Source of the DNA: Yamagishiella unicocca
Taxonomy: Eukaryota > Chlorophyta > Chlorophyceae > Chlamydomonadales > Volvocaceae
Reading direction: 5' to 3'
DNA length: 64,000 nt
NCBI GenBank assembly: GCA_003116995.1
Contig: BDSL01000010.1
Coordinates: 1,054,001-1,118,000 of the forward strand
In this document: one piece after another, positions 23,618-33,489 of the stretch
Layout of the letters: every line of letters starts with the position of its first letter
Numbering within the stretch: position 1 is the first letter of the stretch
Notes under the pieces: generated by a model
The model's database searches: none
The model's input: only the letters and a program-made list of their open reading frames with translations
Told to the model about the DNA's origin: nothing
Translations under genes and position numbers: made by a program

Positions 23618-24062
23618 ATGCTTCAACGTACGAGCGAGCGTCCGCTCGGATGCCGCGCGCGCGGAGGATGCATATGCTCGTCATGCCAGTTCCACATTGC
23701 TTACTTGAGGGTGGGGGGGGGGGGCAAGTTGCCCGCCGTGACGTACTTGGACGATGTGTGATATGAGATAATTTTATTTCCTTTCTGTTTCTTGCATTTC
23801 TAAAACGAGCCAAATGGAGCTTGCAACGAGCTAAGGATTCTACGTAATGCAAAGAGCGCCGCATTTCATCGATGACAGGTTGCAAAGTATTGGCGGGCGG
23901 CGGGAAGGCTGGTTCCTTGGATGTTACTGTAACTTTTTATTGAAGTAAAGAAATTTAAAAGTCCGGAGGCGACTGGTTATGAAAGGCGCAGTAAAGCGTG
24001 ATTGCCTGGAGTCCGTGACGTACCGTGTGCAAGTATAGTCGTCGCTAACTGAATGCTAGCGC
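23573..24062. repeat. Dispersed repeat shared with 32587-33071
   Basis: The right foldback arm plus about 120 bp beyond it (taaagaaatttaaaagtccg to gctaactgaatgctag) recurs at 32,587-33,071 in the same orientation with only small indels. Confidence 0.85.
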
Positions 24063-24063
24063 A

Positions 24064-24300
24064 AAAAACTTCTTAGACCCGACCAACAGCCACGTGGTTA
24101 CCCAACGGCGTTTTTTCGCTTCTGCAGCCTCACATGCGTCGGCGGTGTGGTGAAGCAGGCTGCAAAACCCTCTGAGGGTGCTCATGTCCTGAAACCATCG
24201 CTCGGCGGCCAAAGCTGCAGCAGTAGTTCAGCACAGTTGTCATTAATGGCTCCATCCAACCGTGGTGCAGCTGTCACTTTTTTCCAGGCATTACACAGTG
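24064..24300. repeat. ~240-bp dispersed repeat shared with 36094-36341
   Basis: From aaaaacttcttagacccgac to ttccaggcattacacagtg, nearly identical to 36,094-36,341 apart from short indels. Non-coding. Confidence 0.85.
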
Positions 24301-24758
24301 TCGAGATTATAAGCTGTCAGCAATCCCGAGCGGTCGGGATGGCTGGCAGCTTTAGAATCTCAACACACAGCAGCAGTAGCAGCTTAATCTCGTTCAGCGG
24401 CCCTGACCAAGACCACATGCATTGGCCACAGGCGCGGCCTCTGTCGTGAATGCTTTCATCGTCTGTTGCGATCTGCACCTCTATCTGCTGCTGCCACCGC
24501 CACTGCGAACAGCCCCACGCACGGTTCGCGGATTTCCTTTATGCATGTATGTCATAAAAATTGCTTGCATCTTTTATTTCCTATTTTGAGGAAGCAAGGG
24601 GGAAGAAACTACATCCTCAAAGAGGATGTAGGTTCTTAGTGTTATTTTCCCCCCAAAAACAGTAAAACTAAGCAACCTAACTAAGTGTAGCATCTCCATT
24701 TTATGCCTTTTTTTTACCTCTGAGCTCACTAACCTGTAACGAGTACCTTCGATCGTTT

Positions 24759-24894
24759 CCCTTAGGGGAAACTACGGTAGTTCAACATAAAAATAATAGT
24801 TTCAATATGGCGTTGCAGTATTTGTAGTCTGTCATCGTTTTTTTAGCGTAGGACTCTTCATATGCATGCCGCTTCCCGCCAATACTTTGCAAAC
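24759..24894 (-). repeat. Right arm of the 12.4-kb-spanning inverted repeat
   Basis: Reverse complement of 12,332-12,463. The outer side continues (24,895-25,060) into a diverged copy of the arm sequence at 22,545-22,735 (gcggcgctctttgc, ccatttggctcgttttag, cgtccaagtacgtca). Confidence 0.85.
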
Positions 24895-25623
24895 TGTCAT
24901 TAAATGCGGCGCTCTTTGCGTTCGAATTCTGGGCTCGTTAAAAGCTCCATTTGGCTCGTTTTAGGAATGCTAGAAACAAAGGATTGAGAAAGGAAGATAA
25001 TCTCACGTACGCATCGTCCAAGTACGTCATGGCGGGCAAGCTTGCTTCCCCCAGCGTGCCTGAACCGCTGCTGTGTCCAAGGTCCGATAAGTCAATCTCC
25101 ATAGCAACGCTGCATATGTCTGAAAGTGATACTGTGGTGAAGTGGACAATGCCGGCGATGTTCCTTTATTTCCAGCCTTGCTCCATACATACGTAACCGT
25201 TTCTACGCGTTTCTACTGCTGAGCTACGCACGGGCCACACCGGCCGCAGCTTCTACTTACGGCTTCATGGATAAAACGATGTTGTGCTGATTTTGAAAGC
25301 AATGGACGTCGACGCGAACACTGGCGAGGGATTTCGCATCAGCATGTATGATGATGTATGGTGAAGAGTCTGAAGAGAGGATCCACTGCCGAAAACCCTA
25401 TAACGATAAGCATAGACGTCGATATATGATGAGTCCATGTTTGTTGGGAGACAGCGGCTTTATTTTGAGTCGTGCTACAAGCAACCTGGTCGGTTGCCGC
25501 GCTTTCCAGGTCGCCGGAGTTGCCAGACATTGGTATTGGTGCAAAAATACTATAGTGTATGGATTTTCGTCGATAATTGATCCTCGGCCGGCTGTAAATG
25601 GGGGTTGGCGAGCTGAGCCAGAG

Positions 25624-25838
25624 GTTCGAGGGAAACCCGTGGATGTCCGAAAAAACCGTTTAAAGAGAAGTTTTGAGATGCATGCTGGAGAACTGGGTTG
25701 GGGATACGAAAGCCGAAGGTCGTAATATGACCTTTGGCGGCTAAGCTATATCGGCTACGGTGAGACGAAAAGGAGCGAGGACCCCACGCGACGCACGTAA
25801 AGTTTGCGCAGAATCGGTTTTGGGCGCTAGCAGGAAAA
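25624..25838 (+). mobile_element. 215-bp insertion with an 11-bp target-site duplication
   Basis: Flanked by ctgagccagag on both sides (25,613-25,623 and 25,839-25,849). The paralogous site at 42,795-42,810 has the phrase once and no insert. It starts gttcgaggg and ends ggaaaa. It contains a strong hairpin (gccgaaggtc, loop gtaatat, gacctttggc). Too short for protein, so a small-RNA-derived retroposon or SINE-like element is likely. Identity unknown. Confidence 0.8.
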
Positions 25839-26488
25839 CTGAGCCAGAGGTAGGGAGGGATTACCCTGCCCGTGTGTCAGCCGCACTGTATGCATGACGG
25901 TGGCGACTGTATGTAACTGGGGGGGTGGCGAGCTGAGGGAGGGATTATTACCCTGCTGCGTCAGCCAGGGTAACACTGGGCCAAACTGTTATATATAGGG
26001 ACTGTCTTACTTGGATAATAGAATGCGAGAGTTACAAGGGAGGTTCGTTGGATAGTAGGCCTCGCGTCTGCTGTACGGCGTATCTCCATCCATCCGCCGA
26101 CGGATGGATATAAGCTGTGAGGACTGTCTGGCTAATAAGTTAATCTGCTGCGCGTCTGTAACGATTGGCTGGCACACAGCTATCTAAGAGTGTCCCTCAG
26201 CGCGCCATCCCAGACGGAGCGTATCCACGCAGCCTTACTTCCAGCGATCTTCCAACGAACAGCGTGCTCCGTACGCCTTCAAAGTGTCTAAAGCCACACC
26301 TGCCTACGCTGCGCAGTGACTACTTCATTCTTCCACACTCCCTGCGAAGTAGTACGTAATAAGTAAGGTAGGTTTATGTGGTGCCAGGTAGAACGCCTCG
26401 ATCGACTAAGAATAATGCCATTGCCGTGCGTCGTTGCTAACCTCCAACAATTTGTCGCTGTCAACGCACAGGTGTTACAATCACATAC

Positions 26489-27530
26489 ATGACAGCAATG
26501 GCTTCCGTCAAGTCGCAACTGCTGCCTCTAGCGCTTTCCCTGCTGGCGATCCTGTCTTGCGCCGTCTTTGGATGTTGCCGCGCCTCTCCGGTGGTTCAGC
26601 GGCAGCAGGCGCAGCCGAGACCCAATAACACGGGCTGCACTATGGATGCGCTGCGACTTCTTATTCCATCGGGCGGCGACACCATCATCCGCTCCAACAT
26701 TACCAACCCTTTCAACAGAAGGCAGTGCCAATCGCAACTGTCTACTAACGGCGGCGGCTCTCCTGGACCCGCATGTGTCGTCATACAGTGCAGAAACTTT
26801 GCTGCCTGCAAAGACACAAAGCGGGTACGTACGTGCGTATGCATGTAGATTTATAGGCGCGCGGTGTGTGGAGAGGGCGCGCGGTTAGTTGTATGTACGG
26901 CGCGAACGTACGGCCGCCTGCAGCAGCAGCCTTATTGGTTGCTTGCACGCTTCCACTCTCTTCTCTTTACTGCCGTGATGATGAATACTGTATTCGCTCG
27001 TTCCGTACTAAACTTCCGTGCGTATAATTATATTGATGATGATCCTCACGCACTTGAACATACATCAAAATTAATTGGCCCCCTCTACATATTGAGTTGA
27101 GGTATGATGGGGCCCCGGATGACGCGCCCGCTGCTGCTATATGTACTCGTGTTCGCAGTGCACTACCCAAGTCTGCTGCAACAACGGCGTGTGGGAATTG
27201 CCACGCGGCGGCCTGCCCATGTGCACGTACCCATCACCACCGCCCTCGCCGCTGCCACCGTCGCCGCCGTCTGCCCCTCCGTCTCCCTGCGGTAGCTGCG
27301 CTGAAGTTCAGCGGGTATGGATGCAGCAGTATTATTGGGCGTTTAACACACAGTGGTTTGGCGAGTGCAACAACCCCGAGTGCCCTGATACGCCGGCTGA
27401 GCCGATGTGTTGGGGTGGTGTTACCGTCGACTGCGGCTGGGGCTACAATTATTTCTGGTTTGAAACCTACGACTATTACACCGGGGAATCGATGGCCCCG
27501 CAGCCTTGTCGCTACGCATGTGGGTACTAG
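26489..27530 (+). CDS. Small Cys-rich secreted protein with Pro/Ser linker, paralog 1
   Basis: Two exons, 26,489-26,824 and 27,159-27,530, joined in phase 0 (AAGCGG/GTACGT donor, GTTCGCAG/TGC acceptor), 235 residues. The N-terminus is a signal peptide (LLPLALSLLAILSCAVFGCC). A Cys-containing domain follows (NNTGCTMDALRLLIPSGGD; CVVIQCRNFAACKD; CTTQVCCNNG), then a linker of SPPPSPLPPSPPS type as in hydroxyproline-rich cell-wall glycoproteins, then a Cys/Trp/Tyr-rich C-terminal domain (CGSCAEVQRVWMQQYYWAF to CRYACGY). The layout recalls pherophorin-like matrix proteins, but I do not see the standard pherophorin domain signature. Probable role: secreted extracellular-matrix or cell-wall protein. 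A TGTAA signal lies about 290 nt after the stop. Near-identical paralog at 43,450. Confidence 0.82.
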
Positions 27531-27989
27531 ATAGCGCTAGCTAGGTAGACAGCTAGCTAGGGTGCTGATGCGACTGATGAAAGGGCTCCGCTAGCTAGAT
27601 AGCTGACTAACTACATTTACATGTGCGTATATATCCAACACTCCTTTTGCGTGTTTTACTTCTTCATTGATGCATGTGTGCGAATCCGTCGGCGGGCCCG
27701 TACGTGTGCGCATTCGCTGCTGGCTGTTTCGTTCTATCTGGGATCAAGCTTGCTTATATTATGTATTAAGAAGCGATTATTATTGCAACGATAATGATGC
27801 AATGTAGAACCATCCACACTGTAACGGGCCGTGCGCATTCAGGCCTGCTCCCACCCTAACGTAGCGAGCTTGCGTGACTGCCATGCTCCTCCACCTATCT
27901 ACCGCACCCAACGGTAGTGCATGGAGCGAGGGAAGGCAGGCCCAGCAGACGACAACTAACGGCGGGATTGATACACGGGCAGTCAGTAC

Positions 27990-28200
27990 TACGGTCGTTA
28001 ACCGGGGTATCCGTTGGGTACCCGTTTACCCAACCACTAGGTTGGGTTACCCTTGCACTCGGTAACCGACACGACCGTTTACCGACCCTCTAATGACGGT
28101 TGACCGACCCACCCGATAACCGACACCCTCGGTCAGCCAAAGCAAAACGACCCCTAACCGACACGTTTATGGCATAGGGCTTGTACGTACTCGCTCAACC
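27990..28200. repeat. Degenerate accgac/ggtt-rich low-complexity stretch
   Basis: Irregular repetition of taaccgaca, gaccgtttaccgaccc and ggttgggttaccc words with many short palindromes. Present in both block copies (28.0 and 44.9-45.1 kb) but absent from the inverted 7.8-10.8 kb version. Not the Chlamydomonas-type telomere TTTTAGGG. Confidence 0.5.
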
Positions 28201-28224
28201 GCGATCGATCCCCTCCCGTTGAAG

Positions 28225-30236
28225 ATCCTTAGCCTAAATAAAACACCTGCTGCACAAACACGCAACTAATGTCGCCGCGCCGTATCTAGGCCCGCCTCCT
28301 CATACTTGGGTAGTGCGCCGCAGCTCGCTCGCTGTGAAGCCAGCGCAGCCAACCGTGGCGCCACCCTGTCCAGCACCACCTCGGATGACTCCGCTTGGAA
28401 GCCGAGGGGCCCTCGCCCGCCCGCCTGCTGCTGTCGGCCCGCCGCTCCGCCGTCCGACTGGGTCGTCCCAACGCCGCCAGCAACCATCCAAGCATGGTTG
28501 ACTGCCGAACGTGCCTGCTGCTCCCGCCGCCTGGTTGCTGCCTACAGCCCCATCGTCGCTAGGCTGCCGCGTGAGCTCCCCACCACGCCGCCTCGTGATG
28601 ACGGTGACACGCGTCCGGCCGCCGTGGCATCACCAACGGCCTTCCCAGCTGCCTTCCCAGCTGCGATTGAAGGACGTGTAGTTCGGGGTCACAGGCCGCC
28701 TGTGTAATCGATGAAAGCCTCGCCGCCGCCGTTGATGCTCCAGCTGCTAGCGTAATCGGCGCTCGGGAAGTCGGTCACCGCCGCCGCCGCTGCTAGCACC
28801 GCCGCCACTGATTATTATTATTATTATTACATTACGCCGGCACTAGCCCTGGCATGTGTTAAGGGGGCGGGGCGGTGAGGGCATCAGTACACCCTATACG
28901 CTCGCGCCACCAGCAGTACCAATCCACCTCATATCGCTAAGGCCCACGCCACATTATCGCTGTGGAACACGACCAGTTAGTGCAACTCGCCGGACTGCAA
29001 CTCGCCATCCCGAACTCATATTTGTATCAATTTTTGAGATTCAAGCGCTCTCCGGAAACCGGTCTTCCGCCAGCTCCATGTCCAGCATGCCGCCATGCTT
29101 GGTGTACTTGAGTGTACTTGATGGTACTTGCCCGTAGGACGCACACGCTCCCGTCTCTGGCCTAAGCCCCAACACTTCATGCTAGAGTTAGTCCTCCCTA
29201 ACCACACCGATGGCTATTGGCTGCCCGCACCATCGGGATCGGCGGCAGGATTCGAACCGCCGCCACTGACGCTGCTGCTGCTGGCGCAGCCCCCGCCTCC
29301 GCCTCCGCTGCGAGCGTACCGGTCGCTTGCACCTCCGCCCACGCTTCGTTTATCGTGAACGACCACTGTATCGTCTTTAGCAAATGGCCTTGCCACGATA
29401 GGTTTCCGCAGCGGGTTGCTCGCAGCGCGCGGTGGTCGGTGGGCCTGAGGTAGGTGAGCTCACCTGCTCGAGCAGGTTGACTGGCTGGCTCCATCTCGAG
29501 GGGAGGAGGCCGATCGATGGCGGCGCCGGCGCACCGCTCACTGAAGCGAGCAGTAGCACGATGGCGGAGACGGTGACGGAGGGAGTGGCATCCAGCAGCC
29601 GCGTCGCCAGCAGCACTTGCCTGCTGGCCGCCGCACCAGAGCAGTCCTGGGCGGTAGCACGTGCCATCCAGTCCGCAGGACGACGACACCTCCAGGATGG
29701 CTCCTGCGGTGCTGCAGGAGGGCCGGAGACAACAGCTGTCACCAACTGGCGCAAGCTTAAGTAGTGCGGCTGCTGGGGGTCATCAACATCCGTTCAGCCG
29801 CCGCAGCGACAGTGTTCTGGTTACAAACCATTGGATCGCACGCAGCGGTGGCGCCGCCGGTGGCGGCGGCGGGGCAGCAGGGAGTGTCGGCAGTGGGCAT
29901 GCCGGCAGGGTCGGGGGTGACGACGTCTGATACCGGCGGCAGCAGTAGTAGCCGGCGGGACATAAGGCAGCCGGGAGCTCGCTCGGACGACGAGGCGATG
30001 GAGGCGCCCAGCACCTCTTCGCTTCGGCGATGGCCGTCGCTTCATTCATTCGGCGGCAAGCAAGGACTGCGGTGCGCTTGGCCCGGGCGTCTCGCGTGAC
30101 GGCGGTCGGTGAGGATCCTCAGCCACGGGACAAGCGTGCCGTACGTCTTGGTGCCGCCGCGCAGCTGGGCCTTATCAGCAGTGGCTGGGGCGCACGGCGG
30201 GCTGCGACCAATTCCAGGGCCGCAAGCACTGCTGGT
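28225..30236 (-). pseudogene. Inverted 3' fragment of the giant-protein gene, copy 1
   Basis: The minus strand matches 7,826-9,290 of the giant-protein gene, including the C-terminal phrases GVGTTQSDGGAAGRQQQ and GPLGFQAESSEVVLDRVA, and further right the region around TKTYGTLVPWLRILTAVTRD. The homology is broken by small indels, a different C-terminus and the 444-bp SINE-like insertion, and no 5' exons are present. At 30,236 the match stops abruptly and sequence from the exonuclease gene begins. Confidence 0.85.
28812..29255 (-). mobile_element. SINE-like retroposon with (TAA)n tail and 14-bp target-site duplication
   Basis: Inserted on the minus strand and flanked by accgccgccactga at 28,798-28,811 and 29,256-29,269. 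The paralogous block (45,716) has an empty site. The sense 3' end is gtgccggcgtaatg followed by a TAA repeat. At the 5' end the junction reads GGTTCGAATCC, a match to the pol III B box, although its first bases come from the target. A second copy with the same 3' end lies at 50,845-50,963. No protein coding capacity. Confidence 0.75.
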
Positions 30237-30520
30237 TGTTTGCTGCTGGCGGCGACAGCGGCCGCTTTGATTTGCGGCGGTGTGACAGCAGCCTTACTAC
30301 TTGTCAGCGCCGACCACACTACTGCCAGGCAGGCCCGCATACGCGTACAGGTAGGGCCGCGTACCCGCATCGATCAGCAGGTGAAGCCAGTACCGCATGC
30401 ATGCAGGCTAGCTATTGGTGATGACGACGTGCGTACGCCAGAACCTCGCTCCAGCAGCAGCGGCGGCCTTCCAAGCGGCGACTTGCTGGCAGGCGGCAGC
30501 AGCAACACGCCGCACTAAAG
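30237..30520. pseudogene. Scrambled fragment of the exonuclease gene's last exon
   Basis: 30,237-30,370 matches 46,810-46,930 (gatttgcggcggtg, cagccttgtcagcgccgaccacac, cccgcatacgcgt) in the same orientation, that is antisense to the exonuclease exon 'YAALDAYAGLAVWSALTRL' region. 30,440-30,515 matches 46,670-46,745 in the opposite orientation (ccttccaagcggcgac, gctggcaggcggc). Two pieces of one exon lie in inverted relative order, so it is a rearranged relic. Confidence 0.75.
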
Positions 30521-30577
30521 TCCTATATATATAATAACGAAAAACACATACACAGCAGACTTGCGGATATGTGCTTA

Positions 30578-31068
30578 CTTTGCGGTGTCCGCGGCCGCGC
30601 GCGACCGGCCCGGCGCGCAGCGATTTATAATGTATGTCCTAAGCGACTAGCTTCGTTCCATTCCTGTGGCCGATATTGTAAGGAATAGATGTATGCAAGT
30701 CGTTCACCGGTGGCGATCGAGTCGGAAAAGGACCCGAAAAACGCTGTTTATTTATCGAGCGCATTTATTTCCCATTTTCACGGATGTCTGCGGTTCTTGT
30801 ATGTCGCCGATTTGGTCCGTAGCGGTGCCCGCAGCAGCAGGTAGGGTGCATCCGTCGTATTTCGTTATGAAAGCTGCCATTCCCGTACGGGCACTGCTGG
30901 CGAACCCTATAATAACCGGTATATGTAACACTCCAACGAAGCCGCAGCCCGGTAATACATACAGCAGGCGGACACCCCGCCACGCATGTCCAACATAGGA
31001 AACAGGCAGGGAGGGTCAGCAGCGGGAAATGGAGTTATAAAATGAACCGGCTATCTACCCGGTCATGA
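30578..31068 (+). repeat. 491-bp dispersed repeat, copy 2
   Basis: Reverse complement of 22,871-23,361, same length. Includes the phrase ggccgatattgtaaggaata and ends ctacccggtcatga. Confidence 0.85.
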
Positions 31069-31784
31069 CCGTGTTCCGTACGTGTTTTCTAGTCTTTCAG
31101 GTGGCTTTCGGGGCGTCTGCTGGCTGCTAGTGCTGTCTTCTCGTATGTATGGTGCGACCATTCCTGGGTCTTCCCCCTTGGGTTTGGCCCGGCTTGATTG
31201 CTTCTGTTAAGTCCAGGACATGGCCCCCCTTCTTGTCCTGGGTAAACCGGGCTTGATGAGGTCACCTAAACATTTCCTTTGTTGCATTGTGAGGTATCTA
31301 AGGTCCCCAGCCTGTATCGTGAGGCAGGCGGCGTACCAGCGTAGCGCATTCGCGCGGTTTTCTCAGCTGGCGCTGCCTCACATCGCCCCCTGTCTGCTAC
31401 CATACTTTTATAGCCAACCCAATTTGGTACTATGGGCATGCTGCTATTCCTCTTGCGTTGTAGATAGGGCACTGGAGTTGTGCTCGTCCGGCCCACGTGC
31501 TCTAAAAAACGGCCGTTAGGGGGATCCATTGATAAGCATCTGCCAGGCGGCAATCCTGTCCGTTCGCGGCTGCTATTTCCCGGTCCATTCGCGATCTTTT
31601 TGCGCGCAGCTTCCCAGCCCCCACTGCAAATTTTGTGCACTGGGGGCTTTTATTGTGCTCCCGGCCGAGCGGAAATGCGGCGGCCCGTCTCAGCTGTTTC
31701 TCCGGCCACTACTTTTCGGCATCGGCGGTAGAATGTACGGGCTCGGTGCGCACATTACACGGTCCCGGCCCTCTTCACAGTTGC

Positions 31785-31830
31785 GCTTCCGCGCTTGTAG
31801 CCGTTCAGGCTCCCTTGTAATACTCGCATT
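31785..31830 (+). mobile_element. 46-bp LINE 3' tail with 12-bp target-site duplication
   Basis: gcttccgcgcttgtagccg to tactcgcatt, flanked by cttcacagttgc at 31,773-31,784 and 31,831-31,842. One of the shortest possible 5'-truncated LINE insertions. It sits exactly at the 5' edge of the next LINE tail. Confidence 0.85.
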
Positions 31831-31842
31831 CTTCACAGTTGC

Positions 31843-32226
31843 CCGACGGTTGACTCGGGTGCGGTTTTGTGGGCGTGTTTGGGTTATGGGGCCTGGTGCC
31901 CCCACTCTGCTTTCTTTTGTGGGTGCTTTTGGGATGTGGGGCTTGGGGCCCCCGTTTTGCCGGGTCGCGCTCCTCGCGTCTCGCTGCTGGCTTGGTGCAG
32001 GTGGTTCGTGTTTTCTGAACGCGCTTGTGCTCCTCCCCGTGCTTTGAGTTGTGCGTGCTGCCTTCTCCGTGTTCTCGTGTTTGGCTGCCTTCGGCTTTTG
32101 CCCCTTCCCGGCCGGTGAGGGCGGGCTCGTTTGCCCAGTGATCTGTGTCGTGGTCCGGCCCATCGGGCCCGCCTGGTTGCGCTTCCGCGCTTGTAGCCGT
32201 TCTGGCTCCCTTGTAATACTCGCATT
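31843..32226 (+). mobile_element. LINE 3'-UTR fragment, copy 2, 9-bp target-site duplication
   Basis: Starts ccgacggttgactcgggtg, collinear with the 3' UTR after the ORF stop at 35,720, and ends at the common terminus aatactcgcatt. The 9-bp duplication ctcttcaca is at 31,771-31,779 and 32,227-32,235. Confidence 0.85.
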
Positions 32227-32458
32227 CTCTTCACATACGATCTCGGCTTTTTTCAGCAGGGAATCGCATGACAAGCATCCTCCGCGCGGCTTCCCGACAC
32301 TCGCTTGTATTTTTGCCTATTAAGGGTCTCCGTCCTGCATTCGTCCATGTGGCAGCGCGGTCGTTCTGTGCGGCTCTTCGGACGAATGTACGAACCCTAA
32401 AGTCGGCATCGGCGGTAGTTTTATACGAGCTCGTCTGGGGAAGATCCCGCTACAATGG

Positions 32459-32631
32459 CGTGCTGCCTTCTTCGTGTCCTCGTGTTTGGCTGCCTTCGGC
32501 TTTTGCCCCTTCCCGGCCGGTGAGGGCGGGCTCTTTTGCCCAGTGATCTGTGTCGTGGTCTGGCCCATCGGGCCCGCCTGGTTGCGCTTCCGCGCTTGTA
32601 GCCGTTCTGGCTCCCTTGTAATACTCGCATT
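32459..32631 (+). mobile_element. LINE 3'-UTR fragment, copy 3
   Basis: tgctgccttcttcgtgtcct to tactcgcatt. Inserted after gctacaatgg, the same phrase that precedes the long LINE copy at 34,545. Confidence 0.8.
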
Positions 32632-33071
32632 ACGCTTCAACGTACGAGCGAGCGTCCGCTCGGATGCCGCGCGCGCGGAGGATGCATATGCTCGTCATGC
32701 CAGTTCCACATTGCTTACTTGAGGCTCCCTGGGGTGGGGGGGGCAAGTTGCCCGCCGTGACGTACTTGGACGATGTGTGATATGAGGTAATTTTATTTCC
32801 TTTCTGTTTTTCTAAAACGAGCCAGATGGAGCTTGCAACGAGCTAAGGATTCTACGTAATGCAAAGAGCGCCGCATTTCATCGATGACAGGTTGCAAAGT
32901 ATTGGCGGGCGGCGGGAAGGCTGGTTCCTTGGATGTTACTGTAACTTTTTATTGTAAAGAAATTTAAAAGTCCGGAGGCGACTGGTTATGAAAGGCGCAG
33001 TAAAGCGTGATTGCCTGGAGTCCGTGACGTACCGTGTGCAAGTATAGTCGTCGCTAACTGAATGCTAGAGC
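32587..33071. repeat. Second copy of the foldback-arm repeat
   Basis: Matches 23,573-24,062. A single arm without its mirror, so the family exists as solo units as well as foldback pairs. Confidence 0.85.
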
Positions 33072-33187
33072 AAAAGACGGGAACCGTCTTCTTCGTGAAG
33101 CAGATGATCGTGTATATATGTTATTTTCGGTTTAGTATGCGTGGATGGAAGGGCATGTGGACGATGCATGGGATCACGTGCTGTCCT

Positions 33188-33482
33188 TGACTTGTCTGGC
33201 CTCGGTGTACCCAGGGGTAGCTGGGTTGCCATCCTTCTGGGGAGCCCTCTGTTTTGCATATGTCAGGCTCAAACTTGTCTTCGGTCCTGGGGCCTCTAGC
33301 ACTGGCTCGTCTTTTCCAGTGGTGGGCCGGGACTGTCGCGTGCTGTCCGGGACTTGACGAGTGGCCTTGGCGTACCTGCTGGGTTGTCATCCTTGTGGGG
33401 AATCCGCGCGCTGTTGTGCATACCGTCAGGCTCGAACTTGTCATCTGGTCCTGGGGCCCCTAGTGCTGGCTTGACCTTTCCA
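33188..33482. repeat. Two diverged ~130-bp tandem units
   Basis: 33,188-33,318 and 33,350-33,482 align imperfectly: gttgccatccttctgggga versus gttgtcatccttgtgggga; tcaggctcaaacttgtc versus tcaggctcgaacttgtc; both end tttccag. Old duplication, non-coding. Confidence 0.65.
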
Positions 33483-33489
33483 GAGCAGT

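Larger units (their letters stand above)
22498..23942. repeat. Foldback structure: ~370-bp inverted arms around a 0.7-kb core
   Basis: The left arm 22,498-22,868 starts caataaaaagttacagtaac. The right arm 23,573-23,942 is its reverse complement, ending gttactgtaactttttattg. The arms differ by small indels in a poly-C/G run (22,716 and 23,709). Each arm includes the last ~36 bp of the LINE 3' end (ctcccttgtaatactcgcatt), so the arm unit was duplicated after a LINE insertion. The core holds a 491-bp segment repeated inverted at 30,578-31,068 and a 256-bp LINE tail. Confidence 0.85.
25178..30236. repeat. Segmental duplication, copy 1 (partner 42354-46018; third, inverted, 7.8-10.8 kb)
   Basis: From tccatacatacgtaaccg (25,182) rightwards the sequence is nearly identical to 42,358 onward for about 3.5 kb. 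It includes a complete secreted-protein gene and then an inverted 3' fragment of the giant-protein gene. Copy 1 has two extra insertions (215 bp and 444 bp) and a longer gene fragment than copy 2. Both correspond, inverted, to 7.8-10.8 kb. Confidence 0.88.
31160..32457 (+). repeat. Host repeat H, copy 1, carrying nested LINE tails
   Basis: Corresponds to 33,715-34,545 (shared: taagtccaggacatggcccc, tcgcgcggttttctcagctgg, cagctgtttctccggccac, catcggcggtag). Probably 3' UTR-like sequence of an older L1-type element, since copy 2 follows an HHFWNC motif at 33.6 kb. Interrupted by the two LINE tails listed separately. Confidence 0.75.

Noticed and set aside
25348..25725. 125-codon ORF upstream of the secreted-protein gene
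   Set aside because: It runs through the 215-bp insertion and is not preserved as an equivalent frame in the second block copy.
27990..28200. Interstitial telomere repeat
   Set aside because: The ggttgggttaccc words are irregular and do not match TTTTAGGG or TTTAGGG arrays.
29247..29262. tRNA gene suggested by GGTTCGAATCC on the minus strand
   Set aside because: Only a T-arm/B-box phrase spanning an insertion junction; no acceptor, D or anticodon arms can be folded around it.
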